This document shows positions 1 to 6,884 of a DNA stretch of 13,859 bases, in pieces (position 1 is the first letter of the stretch; every line of letters begins with the position of its first letter). The stretch covers positions 1 through 13,859 of the forward strand of contig NZ_JAILKR010000060.1 of assembly GCF_024693525.1 (NCBI RefSeq), in the 5' to 3' direction. A program made the translations under genes and the position numbers. Origin of the DNA: Selenomonas sp. (GTDB taxonomy: Bacteria > Bacillota_C > Negativicutes > Selenomonadales > Selenomonadaceae). Below the pieces are notes generated by a model. That model did not search any database. It was not told the origin of the DNA and saw only the letters and a list, made by a program, of their open reading frames with translations.

Positions 1-120
1 AAGGATAAAAATTCCGTTTAGGAAACCATCTTCCGCGTAGTGTTGGCACTGCCCCTAGCGGCGGCGAAGAGCTGCTTCGAATAAGGCTCCACTAACCGAT
101 AAACTGCAATTGGTAAAAAG
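1..120 (+). repeat. Diverged dispersed repeat, copy A
   Basis: This gene-free stretch aligns with the reverse complement of the far end of the window (13721-13836). Three shared blocks occur in the same order: gttggcactg at 42-51, gcttcgaa at 74-81 and aaactgcaatt at 101-111. The first two blocks are separated by exactly 22 bases in both copies. The sequence between the blocks is poorly conserved, so this is an old or fast-diverging copy. No open reading frame with a ribosome site is present. It may be an intergenic repeat family of this genome; that is an inference from two copies only. Confidence 0.5.
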
Positions 121-122
121 TG

Positions 123-202
123 TATTGATAAATTCGCAGAAGCCTCCATAAGTTAGATGAATCAATCTAACTTATGGAGGCTTCTGCGAATTTGTGTCAA
201 TA
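123..202. repeat. Long near-perfect inverted repeat (hairpin)
   Basis: Bases 130-158 are the exact reverse complement of 165-193 (29 pairs) around a six-base loop, gaatca. After a two-base bulge at 194-195 the stem continues for seven more pairs (123-129 with 196-202, one of them a G-U wobble). A stem of about 36 pairs is far longer than an ordinary intrinsic terminator, and neither side ends in a clean T-run. It lies behind serC and next to repeat copy A. It could be a transcription barrier between convergent genes, an mRNA-stabilising element or a small palindromic mobile element; the sequence alone does not decide. Confidence 0.75.
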
Positions 203-203
203 T

Positions 204-227
204 AAAGGGATTTTTCCCAATCCCTTT
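204..227 (-). terminator. Probable serC terminator hairpin
   Basis: Bases 204-212 (aaagggatt) pair perfectly with 219-227 (aatcccttt) across a six-base loop, 16 bases beyond the serC stop codon. On the serC strand the stem ends in uuu followed by AU-rich sequence, which is a weak U-tract. The longer hairpin at 123-202 follows directly and may reinforce termination. Confidence 0.5.
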
Positions 228-242
228 TGTGTTGCGTATAAA

Positions 243-1334
243 TTAGGCGTTTTCCTGGCGGAATTTTTCCATGAATTCGGCCAGGCGAAGCGCACCTTCA
301 TAGGGCATGGCGTTGTAAATTGAAGCACGCATGCCGCCGACACTGCGATGGCCTTTGACACCGCTGAGCTGATGCTCGAGGGCTTCGGCAACGAATTTCT
401 TTTCCAGGTCTTCGCTGGGCAGGCGGAAGGTGACGTTCATGAAGGAACGGCTGTCTTTGTCCGCATGGCCACGGTAGAAACCGTTGGAATTGTCAATGGC
501 ATCGTAAACGACCTTGGCCTTTTTCTGATTGCGTTTTTCCATTTCGACGAGGCCGCCGTTGGCCTTTATCCAGGCAGCAACTTTGCCGACCATGTAGATG
601 CAGAATGCCGGCGGCGTGTTGTAGAGGGAGTCCTTTTTGAGGAAGGTGCTGTAACGAAGCATCGTCGGCAGGGTTTCCGGACTCTTAGCGAGCAGGTCTT
701 TCTTGGCAACGACGAGGACGACACCAGCCGGTCCGAGGTTTTTCTGGACACCGGCATAGATGAAGTCGAATTTCTGGAAATCTACCGGGCGGGAGAGCAT
801 GTCGGAAGACATGTCCGCAATGAGGGGAACGCCCTTGGTATCCGGTACATAATGATACTCCGTGCCATAGATGGTATTGTTATAGCAGAGGTGAACATAG
901 GAAGCTTCCGGATTGATTTTGAGTTCATCCTGCGTGGGGATGTGACGGAAATCTACCTCCTTGGAGGAAGCGGCAATCTCGCCAACGCCGAGAATCTCTG
1001 CTTCCTGGTAAGCTTTGGTCGCAAAGCTGCCCGAGAGCACATAGCTGCCCGGATGGTCTTTGGTGGCAAAGTTCAGCGGAATCATGGCAAACTGCTGGCT
1101 GGCGCCGCCCTGGCAGAACAGGACTTCGTAGTCATCGCCGAGCCCCATGAGCTCTTTGATGTCAGCTTTAGCCTGCTGGTGGACTTCGTCATATTGTTTG
1201 GCCCGATGGCTGATTTCCAGGATAGACATGCCACTGTGGTGGAAATTTAAGAACTCGGCCTGAGCTTCCTTGAGTACTTCCAGGGGCAGTGTGGCCGGAC
1301 CTGGGTTAAAATTATAAACGCGGTCTGCTTCCAT
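243..1334 (-). CDS. serC: Phosphoserine aminotransferase SerC
   Basis: SerC is a PLP-dependent class V aminotransferase. It converts 3-phosphohydroxypyruvate and glutamate to phosphoserine and 2-oxoglutarate, the second step of serine synthesis, and in many bacteria it also acts in pyridoxal phosphate synthesis. The 363-residue length matches the family. Visible motifs are NFNPGPATLP near residue 8, the PLP-phosphate segment GGASQQ (76-81), the Schiff-base lysine K198 in VQKNLGPAG, and the C-terminal signature HRSVGGMRASIYNAMPYEG. The start is the ATG at 1332-1334, because AGGAGG lies seven bases upstream; an ATG 21 bases further out has no such site. It is divergent from serA, which makes its substrate. 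Its promoter and a 5' leader hairpin lie at 1377-1449. Nothing in the protein looks degraded. Confidence 0.97.
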   Translation of the reverse strand: MEADRVYNFNPGPATLPLEVLKEAQAEFLNFHHSGMSILEISHRAKQYDEVHQQAKADIKELMGLGDDYEVLFCQGGASQQFAMIPLNFATKDHPGSYVLSGSFATKAYQEAEILGVGEIAASSKEVDFRHIPTQDELKINPEASYVHLCYNNTIYGTEYHYVPDTKGVPLIADMSSDMLSRPVDFQKFDFIYAGVQKNLGPAGVVLVVAKKDLLAKSPETLPTMLRYSTFLKKDSLYNTPPAFCIYMVGKVAAWIKANGGLVEMEKRNQKKAKVVYDAIDNSNGFYRGHADKDSRSFMNVTFRLPSEDLEKKFVAEALEHQLSGVKGHRSVGGMRASIYNAMPYEGALRLAEFMEKFRQENA

Positions 1335-1376
1335 GGGATAACCTCCTAAAATCATGATGATTCTTTACGACTTTAT

Positions 1377-1415
1377 AAAACGAAGCGTCCGTGACTTGCG
1401 GACACCAGGCGTTTT
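1377..1415 (-). promoter_or_regulatory. Hairpin at the 5' end of the serC transcript
   Basis: On the serC strand, aaaacg pairs with cgtttt (1410-1415 with 1377-1382). Inside it, gtccg (1399-1403 on the plus strand) pairs with cggac (1387-1391) over a seven-base loop, with an internal loop between the two helices. The predicted transcript start, about seven bases past the -10 box, falls close to 1414, so the hairpin would sit at the extreme 5' end. Such structures can protect an mRNA from decay. It lacks T-box sequence or a terminator, so I see no sign of attenuation. Confidence 0.35.
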
Positions 1416-1420
1416 GTTAT

Positions 1421-1449
1421 ATTTTAACGCGGAAATTTATGAAAAGCAA
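1421..1449 (-). promoter_or_regulatory. serC promoter (sigma-A type)
   Basis: On the minus strand there is a -35 TTGCTT (plus-strand 1444-1449) and a -10 TAAAAT (plus-strand 1421-1426) separated by 17 bases. It is back-to-back with the serA promoter; the two -35 boxes are 36 bases apart across A/T-rich sequence. Confidence 0.7.
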
Positions 1450-1485
1450 GCGAGAAAATAAATTTTGTTTTTCTGAAAAACACAC

Positions 1486-1514
1486 TTGACGATGAGAGGC
1501 GGAGACGCTATAAT
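1486..1514 (+). promoter_or_regulatory. serA promoter (sigma-A type)
   Basis: TTGACG at 1486-1491 and a perfect TATAAT at 1509-1514 are separated by 17 bases, close to the sigma-A consensus. Transcription would start near 1521 and run into the T-box leader, about 310 bases ahead of the serA start codon. A promoter this strong with a long leader fits control mainly by attenuation. Confidence 0.88.
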
Positions 1515-1520
1515 ACGGTT

Positions 1521-1755
1521 ATGCACAGGAGAATAGGAACAGACAACGCGAGGAAGAGGAAGCAATAGTGGCTGCCCGCAAAGAGAACTGACGGATGGTG
1601 CGAGTCAGAGGGAGAAGCTGTTGTTCCGCCTTGGAGCGGCTGGCGATGAGCCAGACGGGGCGCCCGATACAGCGGCAAGAGAGATATTTTCGGATATCAC
1701 TTGGGTGGCACCACGGAACTAATAGCTTCGTCCCAAATTGGGACGAGGCTTTTTT
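1521..1755 (+). ncRNA. T-box riboswitch leader, serine-type
   Basis: T-box leaders sense uncharged tRNA and allow readthrough when the matching amino acid is scarce. The core T-box, gggtggcaccacgg, is at 1703-1716, just before a terminator at 1724-1755. The distal Stem I motifs AGAGA and GGATGGTGCGA (1592-1602) are present. AGC at 1616-1618 lies in the expected specifier loop, between a lower helix I draw as ggaagcaa/ttgttcc and an upper ccc/ggg helix; it is the only serine codon there. The variable base after TGG is C, which would pair with discriminator G73, the usual base in bacterial tRNA-Ser. ttggg (1701-1705) can pair with cccaa (1732-1736) as an antiterminator. The start is the predicted transcript start. 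Class confidence is high; the specifier call is less certain. Confidence 0.93.
1724..1755 (+). terminator. T-box attenuator terminator before serA
   Basis: An 11-pair stem, agcttcgtccc (1724-1734) with gggacgaggct (1740-1750), has one G-U pair and an aaatt loop and is followed by a run of six T. Its left arm competes with antiterminator pairing to the T-box core, which gives the on/off switch. Confidence 0.92.
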
Positions 1756-1832
1756 CATTTTCAAGAGGTTTTTGTTTTGTCTGTGTAGAAATTAACGAGG
1801 AAAGTGTTTTCCACAAAGATATTGGAGGAGCG

Positions 1833-3422
1833 ATGAATATGAAGGTTTTGGCTGCAGATGGCATTTCCCCGAAAGGTATTGAGCTTTTAAAGAAGGAATT
1901 TGAAGTCGATGTTAAGGACAAGATTTCCGCAGAGGAGCTGCTGGAAATCATCCCGGAGTATGATGCACTGATGGTGCGTTCGGCCTCCAAGGTTACGGCG
2001 GAAGTAATTGCGCGGGCCAAGAACCTCAAAATCATCGGTCGTGCCGGTGTTGGTGTCGATAATATCGATATTCCTGCCGCAACAGCGAAGGGCATTATCG
2101 TCATTAATTCTCCGGGGGGAAATACGATTGCGGCTACAGAGCATACCATGGCAATGATGCTTTCTATGTCGCGCAATATTCCCATTGCCAATGAGACGAT
2201 GCAGAAAGGCGAGTGGAATCGCAAGCAGTATGTCGGCGTTGAGCTTCGTGGCAAGACCTTAGGTGTCATCGGCATGGGTCGCATTGGTGCTGGTGTTGCC
2301 AAACGCGCCATGGCCTTCGATATGGAGGTCATTGCCTATGATCCCTATATTAATGAAGAGCGTGCCAAATCTTTGGGCGTTACGATTGGCACGTTTGAGG
2401 ATGTCATTACCAAATCGGATTTCATCACGGTGCATATGCCGCTGACGCCGGATACCAAGGGCATGATTGGCATGGAGCAGATGAAGAAAATGAAGAAAGG
2501 CGTACGCCTGGTCAACTGTGCCCGCGGTGGTATTATCGTCGAGGAAGATTTGGCTGAGGCAGTAAAACAGGGGATTGTAGCTGGTGCGGCTATCGATGTT
2601 TACACCAGCGAGCCGGTGGGACCGGACCATCCGCTGGTCGGCGTGCCGGGCATCGTTTTGACGCCGCATCTTGGCGCATCGACGGTGGAGGCCCAGATTG
2701 GCGTATCCCTGGATGTTTCCGAGGGGATTCTGGCTGCTCTTAAAGGACAGCCTGTATCGACGGCAGTAAATATGGCGCCGGTATCCCCCCAGGTCATGAA
2801 GGTAATCAAACCGTATCTTACGCTGGCTGAGCGCCTGGGCGGCACCGTGGTATCCCTGGCCGACGGTCCGGTGGAGAAGGTGGAAGTCATCTACAATGGT
2901 GAAATCACTGAGGTCAACACGGGGATGCTTACGACGGCAGTGGTCAAGGGCATGTTGAACCCGATTATGGAAAATGAGGTAAACTATGTAAATGCTCCGG
3001 GGCTGGCCAAAGAGCGCGGCATCAAAGTCATGGAAGTCAAGGAGCGGGGAGTTGAAGATTTTACGAACCTCATTACGGTTAAGGCTGTGGCTGGCGGCAA
3101 GGAACTCTCTGTTCAGGGCACGTTGTTCGGCGCGGAGGGCCGTATCGTCCGCATCAACAAGTTCCGTGTCGACGTTGACCCCCATGCCCGTATCCTGGTT
3201 TGCCCGCATATCAATCGTCCGGGCGTTATCGGTACGATTGGTTCCCTGCTGGGCAACAACGGGATCAACATCTCGGCTATGCAGGTTGGCAAGACGGAGG
3301 TCGAGGGAACGAGCCTCATGGTTCTGACCATTGACAATGATATCCCGGCGGCTGTTATGGAAGTCATCAAGGGGATGGATGGTATCTCTGATGCCAAGCT
3401 CGTCAATTTTTATACCATTTAA
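1833..3422 (+). CDS. serA: D-3-phosphoglycerate dehydrogenase SerA
   Basis: SerA oxidises 3-phosphoglycerate to 3-phosphohydroxypyruvate with NAD+, the committed step of serine synthesis. At 529 residues it is the long form with three parts: catalytic plus NAD-binding domains (about 1-315), an intervening allosteric-type domain (about 320-450) and a C-terminal ACT domain (about 453-529, with HINRPGVIGTIG). The dinucleotide motif GMGRIG is at 147-152. The catalytic arginine, glutamate and histidine are R231 (NCARGG), E260 (TSEPV) and H279 (PHLGAS). The start is ATG 1833, four bases after GGAGG; a second ATG at 1839 (MKVLAADG) is ten bases from it and equally possible. An in-frame extension to 1701 runs through the T-box and is not real. 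The ACT domain suggests serine feedback, on top of T-box control. A terminator follows. Confidence 0.97.
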   Translation: MNMKVLAADGISPKGIELLKKEFEVDVKDKISAEELLEIIPEYDALMVRSASKVTAEVIARAKNLKIIGRAGVGVDNIDIPAATAKGIIVINSPGGNTIAATEHTMAMMLSMSRNIPIANETMQKGEWNRKQYVGVELRGKTLGVIGMGRIGAGVAKRAMAFDMEVIAYDPYINEERAKSLGVTIGTFEDVITKSDFITVHMPLTPDTKGMIGMEQMKKMKKGVRLVNCARGGIIVEEDLAEAVKQGIVAGAAIDVYTSEPVGPDHPLVGVPGIVLTPHLGASTVEAQIGVSLDVSEGILAALKGQPVSTAVNMAPVSPQVMKVIKPYLTLAERLGGTVVSLADGPVEKVEVIYNGEITEVNTGMLTTAVVKGMLNPIMENEVNYVNAPGLAKERGIKVMEVKERGVEDFTNLITVKAVAGGKELSVQGTLFGAEGRIVRINKFRVDVDPHARILVCPHINRPGVIGTIGSLLGNNGINISAMQVGKTEVEGTSLMVLTIDNDIPAAVMEVIKGMDGISDAKLVNFYTI

Positions 3423-3427
3423 GGATT

Positions 3428-3487
3428 AGCGATATAAAAAGCTGGAGCCCGAAGAAATTTCTTCGGGCTCCAGCTTTTTATATCGCT
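3428..3487. terminator. Bidirectional terminator in a 60-base perfect palindrome
   Basis: Bases 3428-3454 are the exact reverse complement of 3461-3487, and the loop aaattt is itself self-complementary, so all 60 bases form a perfect palindrome. The core stem gctggagcccgaag ends in ttttta on both strands, giving an intrinsic terminator for serA on the plus strand and for the converging gene on the minus strand. The last stem base is also the first plus-strand base of that gene's stop codon triplet. Confidence 0.92.
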
Positions 3488-5595
3488 TACAATTTCAAAT
3501 ATTTTACTTCGTCGAGGATTTCCTGGGGGACGGCATCCGGATTCATGCGCTGAACCTTGCGAAGGACCAGGTCAACGTTGTGAACCCTGGAGTTATGGGC
3601 CACATTCCAGCGGTCCATAAGTGGTGCATACTGCGGATTGGTACCGCGTTCCTCGCGGAACTTCTGGGAATAGGTGCAGTATTTGAACAAGATTTCCCGG
3701 GCAATCTTATTGAGGCGTGGCATGCCAAAGGCTTCATTTTGGATGTATTTTTCATAATCGTTCATGAATATGACTTTGTAGTCATTGCGCGCCTTCTGTA
3801 AGGACATCTTGATGCGTTCTTTGATGTCAGCGGATAAGTAGCCGTTTTTGCGGTAGAACTGCAGATAGTTGGTGTATTCAGAAGTAAGGGATGGTTCCGA
3901 TACGTCGGCATAACGGACGCCCTGGATGCGGCGGCACATTTCCCAACGGAACTGGGCACACATCTGAACTACGGTATTGTCCAGTTCCTCGGAATGATAG
4001 ATGGAAATCATCATATGGGCCGGGGTGGTGCGGCGGACGCCTTCGATTTCCTGCCACATGAGGCCGCGGCTGCCGATGTTGGGCATCAGGATGATATAGG
4101 GCTTGACCTCCACATCGTAGATGAAGTGGGGAATCTTGAATTCCGGGAAATTGACCAGCGTGGGTCGGTAGAAACAGCTATAGTCGATATCCGTAACCTT
4201 GTCGAAGGCTTCCCGAACCCGAGCTGGGCTGGCAAGACATTTTTCCAGCGGCCGGACGACATCCTGCGCATTGAAAATCGGTACGAAGGTAGCTAGGCGG
4301 CCATAAGTCGCTTTATTGGCAATGGTGACCATGTTGCGGATTTCAAAGGAAACCATCGCCTGGGTATCGCTTTGCAGGGAATCGGATTCCGCCTGAGAAA
4401 TGGAACCGGTGCGAAGTTCTTCGCGGAGGTATTCGAACCAGTCGTTATCGAATTCGTTTTTCGAAGGAAGTGCCTGTCCGCGATAGATTTTCAGCAGCCA
4501 ATCGTAAAGGGAAACGATGCGTTCTTCCGGGTCGTTTTCCCAACCAACGGCAGTCTGGTAAAGAATCTCGGTGTTGGCGGTTCCCGCCAGGGTCTCGTCA
4601 ACGAAGCCAAAGAGGAAAAACATGCGGACTTCTACCGGCAGGTGGTCCGTATTGAGGCTCTTGAAGAAGGCCGCTTCATATATTTTATAGAAGCCATCAG
4701 AGAGGCTGCGGCGGAGATGGCGCATCTCATCGGATTTTTCCAGACGGTCTTCGGTATCCGTATAGGCCTTTACATCCTTGCGGAAGGTATCGGCAGTTTC
4801 CTGGTCGACGCCGGAAAAAGCCAAAATCATATCCAGGGCGTTTTGGATATGGGGGGCGGCGTTGGAATCACCGCGATTGTTGGTGTCAACCCGGGATTTG
4901 ACGTTATAGAAGGCTTCAATAAAGGAAGCTGCACCGGATTTTGTCTGTTCGACAAAGGTCAGGACTGAAAGGAGTTCCTGACTAAATTTGCGGCTGATGG
5001 TGGAGGCGCGCATGACGGTCTCCACGCAGAAGCTTACATCTAAAGGGTAATAGCCCTTATCCAGCGCACTTCGCTGGCTGCAATAGGCGCGGCAAAGGTC
5101 AGCCTCCCAACTGGAATCAAGTCCGGAGGATTCCAGCGGAATCAGATGCTCGACAAAGTCAAACTGGGCTGGTGCTGAACCGAGCTGAACACACATAAAT
5201 TTATACTCGTTGTAGTTGTACTTGAGTTCTTTGCAAAGGGTTATGGCAGCATCAGTGGTGGCAGTGAGTGCGTCTAGAATCGCCGTGGCAAGTTCCATAT
5301 TGGCGGCGGCGATGACTGGTGCTATGGCTGGAGTCCCAGTTACTGCCTCCACGATATCGTCAGGGCTCAGGTAATCCATTGCCATTAATGTGGAATCTTC
5401 TAAGGCCACATAATCGAAGGAATAGGTTTCCCCTGGCAAGTAGGCGGTACCAGCCATGGACCCGCTTCCCAGGCGTACATTTACATCATTCCCATCGGTC
5501 ATAGTAAGGGCACCGGCCAGGACGATTTCGAGGGTCTTAACCTCGTCTCCTTTTCGATGCAATACTTGACCTTTCCCAATCCTAATCTTCTCCAC
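3487..5595 (-). CDS. Unknown protein with cNMP-binding-like N-terminal domain
   Basis: The function is not recognised. The first 85 or so residues look like the beta-roll of cyclic-nucleotide-binding proteins (EKIRIGKGQVLHRKGDE, then GSGSMAGTAYLPGETYSF). The usual phosphate cassette with its conserved arginine (RxA) is absent; the segment reads YVALEDST. cAMP or cGMP binding is therefore doubtful. The remaining roughly 600 residues look soluble and mostly helical, with no signal peptide, membrane segment, helix-turn-helix or catalytic motif that I can name, so this is probably not a Crp-type DNA-binding regulator. The start is GTG at 5593-5595, eight bases after AAGGAGG. It converges on serA and is divergent from the 117-residue gene at 5813; a candidate promoter lies at 5659-5688. 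The frame is intact over 702 residues. A signalling or scaffold role is only a guess. Confidence 0.85.
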   Translation of the reverse strand: MEKIRIGKGQVLHRKGDEVKTLEIVLAGALTMTDGNDVNVRLGSGSMAGTAYLPGETYSFDYVALEDSTLMAMDYLSPDDIVEAVTGTPAIAPVIAAANMELATAILDALTATTDAAITLCKELKYNYNEYKFMCVQLGSAPAQFDFVEHLIPLESSGLDSSWEADLCRAYCSQRSALDKGYYPLDVSFCVETVMRASTISRKFSQELLSVLTFVEQTKSGAASFIEAFYNVKSRVDTNNRGDSNAAPHIQNALDMILAFSGVDQETADTFRKDVKAYTDTEDRLEKSDEMRHLRRSLSDGFYKIYEAAFFKSLNTDHLPVEVRMFFLFGFVDETLAGTANTEILYQTAVGWENDPEERIVSLYDWLLKIYRGQALPSKNEFDNDWFEYLREELRTGSISQAESDSLQSDTQAMVSFEIRNMVTIANKATYGRLATFVPIFNAQDVVRPLEKCLASPARVREAFDKVTDIDYSCFYRPTLVNFPEFKIPHFIYDVEVKPYIILMPNIGSRGLMWQEIEGVRRTTPAHMMISIYHSEELDNTVVQMCAQFRWEMCRRIQGVRYADVSEPSLTSEYTNYLQFYRKNGYLSADIKERIKMSLQKARNDYKVIFMNDYEKYIQNEAFGMPRLNKIAREILFKYCTYSQKFREERGTNPQYAPLMDRWNVAHNSRVHNVDLVLRKVQRMNPDAVPQEILDEVKYLKL

Positions 5596-5658
5596 GAAGT
5601 AAACCTCCTTGGTTTCTTTCCTTAAAACTTAGATTTGACATTCAACATTCACATCATA

Positions 5659-5688
5659 ATTTTACTCCAATCGCAGCGTTTATGGCAA
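5659..5688 (-). promoter_or_regulatory. Candidate promoter for the 702-residue gene
   Basis: On the minus strand, TTGCCA (plus-strand 5683-5688) and TAAAAT (plus-strand 5659-5664) are 18 bases apart, about 65 bases before the GTG start. The region is A/T-rich and other hexamer pairs are possible (for example TTGTTC with CATAAA, 17 apart), so the assignment is tentative. Confidence 0.45.
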
Positions 5689-5738
5689 GCATGGGATAAA
5701 AGAACAAGAAAAGTCATATAATTCAGTAAACAGTGTTA

Positions 5739-5750
5739 CATGTATACATG
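5739..5750. promoter_or_regulatory. Palindrome catgtatacatg, candidate operator
   Basis: This perfect 12-base palindrome lies between the divergent promoters, with its right edge nine bases before the -35 of the 117-residue gene. The position suits an activator or a shared regulator, but no second copy was noticed in the window and the A/T-rich context makes chance likely enough to keep confidence low. Confidence 0.3.
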
Positions 5751-5758
5751 CATACAAT

Positions 5759-5787
5759 TTGCGTTTAGTGTAAATATATGCTATTAT
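5759..5787 (+). promoter_or_regulatory. Promoter of the 117-residue gene
   Basis: TTGCGT at 5759-5764 and TATTAT at 5782-5787 are 17 bases apart, giving a start near 5794 and a leader of about 20 bases up to the ATG at 5813. Confidence 0.65.
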
Positions 5788-5789
5788 AT

Positions 5790-5799
5790 ATCCGCGGAT
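5790..5799. promoter_or_regulatory. Palindrome atccgcggat at the transcript start
   Basis: A perfect 10-base, G/C-centred palindrome in otherwise A/T-rich DNA begins three bases after the -10 box and overlaps the predicted start point, where a repressor could block the promoter. It abuts the GGAGG ribosome site. No regulator is identified. Confidence 0.3.
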
Positions 5800-5812
5800 G
5801 GAGGAATGATGT

Positions 5813-6166
5813 ATGTATACGAAAGAAATGTACGTAACCAGAATCAAGTTCATAGCCCTGAGTCAAATCAGCCAGATTATGGATGCTGTCAAAGAAACTC
5901 CGTCCGGCTATCGCAAGGATACGATGGAGTATCTAGAGGCCATGTATTATATTGTAGACAATATGTCGCCAGCGAGATTGTCGGAAGTGGTCAATACGGT
6001 TCATGACAGCTATGCCGAAGTCGGTATGGATGATGATGGCTTTGTGGCCGATTCGCTGATGACCATTGCCTTGGCTCAGTATCAGAATGAGCTGGGGGAG
6101 CGCAATGTCTACGATATGGGCTGGGACCGCATGGTGGAGGATTTCTTCCGCACGGCCATTGCCTGA
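5813..6166 (+). CDS. Small acidic protein of unknown function, 117 residues
   Basis: I do not recognise this family. The protein is soluble-looking, acidic and probably helical throughout. It has a central VDNMSPARLSEVVNTVHDSY stretch, an acidic turn GMDDDGF and an aromatic C-terminus with DMGWDRMVEDFF. There is no signal peptide, membrane segment or cysteine pair. The ATG at 5813 is eight bases after GGAGG (5800-5804); the earlier ATG at 5806 is too close to that site. A clear promoter stands upstream and a strong terminator follows at 6199, so it is a single-gene unit. It is divergent from the 702-residue unknown gene, and the shared intergenic region suggests, without proof, common control. 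The real promoter, ribosome site and terminator make a true gene very likely. Confidence 0.85.
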   Translation: MYTKEMYVTRIKFIALSQISQIMDAVKETPSGYRKDTMEYLEAMYYIVDNMSPARLSEVVNTVHDSYAEVGMDDDGFVADSLMTIALAQYQNELGERNVYDMGWDRMVEDFFRTAIA

Positions 6167-6198
6167 TTTTATTCCTGCCAACAACTTATCATAATAAA

Positions 6199-6234
6199 CG
6201 AAAAAACTCCTGTCAGTGGGCAGGAGTTTTTTCG
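6199..6234. terminator. Intrinsic terminator after the 117-residue gene
   Basis: A perfect 14-pair stem, cgaaaaaactcctg (6199-6212) with caggagttttttcg (6221-6234), encloses an eight-base loop. The T-run lies within the right arm and the A-run within the left, so it can act in both directions. It separates this gene from comEA. Confidence 0.9.
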
Positions 6235-6290
6235 TGTGCCGCGAAATAGCAGGTATTTGGATAACGTGAGACAAAGGAGGGAAAAGTATC

Positions 6291-6863
6291 TTGCCAATGT
6301 ACAAAAAGTCCTTGGGGATTTTGCTGCTGCTGTTGGCTGCCATTGCTATGGGAACCCTATATGGTTCCTATACCCAGGAAAGTGCTGTGGTGTTGGATGA
6401 GGCAGGTCATGAAGAAGGGGCAGCGGGGAAAAATATTACCGTCTATGTGACTGGGGCGGTCAATAAACCCGGCATGGTGACGGTAAAAGAAGGGACGCGG
6501 ATTGGGGACGTCATAAACACTTGTGGTGGCTTGCTGCCCACGGCGGATCAAGAACGTATCAATATGGCTCAGGTGTTAAAGGATGGGGAACAGGTGAAGG
6601 TGCCGGAGCGGCAGATTGCTGCGCCTAAGGGCAGTGACTCCAAGGCAGGAAAATCAGCCAGTGGAGCGGATGGACTTATTAACATAAACACGGCAGATGA
6701 GAAGGAATTGGATTCTTTGCCTGGCATTGGCCCGGCCATGGCCAAACGAATTATCGAATACCGGGAGACGGAAGGGAATTTTCAGCGCATCGAGGACATC
6801 AAGAAAATAAAAGGCATTGGGGAAGCCAAGTTTACAAAAATCCGGGATAAGATTTGTTTGTAA
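6291..6863 (+). CDS. comEA: Competence DNA receptor ComEA
   Basis: ComEA is a membrane-anchored protein that binds incoming double-stranded DNA outside the cytoplasmic membrane and passes it to the ComEC channel. In this 190-residue protein a short basic start (MYKK) leads to a membrane anchor at about 8-24. An SLBB-type domain follows at about 48-105 (NITVYVTGAVNKPG), then a low-complexity linker (about 110-127) and a C-terminal pair of helix-hairpin-helix motifs, LPGIGPAMAKRI (143-154) and IKGIGEAKFTKI (173-184), preceded by NINTAD. The start is TTG at 6291, ten bases after AAAGGAGG; the ATG two codons later is 16 bases away. comEC follows after 21 bases, so the two are almost certainly co-transcribed. 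comEB, found between them in some Firmicutes, is absent. I see no convincing promoter between 6235 and 6270. Confidence 0.95.
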   Translation: MPMYKKSLGILLLLLAAIAMGTLYGSYTQESAVVLDEAGHEEGAAGKNITVYVTGAVNKPGMVTVKEGTRIGDVINTCGGLLPTADQERINMAQVLKDGEQVKVPERQIAAPKGSDSKAGKSASGADGLININTADEKELDSLPGIGPAMAKRIIEYRETEGNFQRIEDIKKIKGIGEAKFTKIRDKICL

Positions 6864-6884
6864 ATCTTAGAGGAGTGGTGGTAA

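Noticed and set aside
123..202. CRISPR repeat or tRNA-like structure
   Set aside because: It is a single long inverted repeat with no direct repeats or spacers and no cloverleaf pattern.
348..1250. 300-residue plus-strand open frame across serC
   Set aside because: It lies fully opposite serC, which has all family motifs, a promoter and a ribosome site. The plus-strand frame has no recognisable motifs and is a mirror of the coding strand.
1701..1832. N-terminal extension of serA
   Set aside because: The extra residues would be encoded by the T-box core and terminator; the ribosome site at 1824-1828 fixes the start at 1833 or 1839.
2259..3209. 316-residue minus-strand open frame across serA
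   Set aside because: Shadow of serA; the translation is rich in histidine and arginine without domains and no ribosome site was seen.
3487..5595. Crp/Fnr-type transcription regulator
   Set aside because: The N-terminal fold is suggestive, but there is no helix-turn-helix, the protein is about three times too long, and the nucleotide cassette is degenerate.
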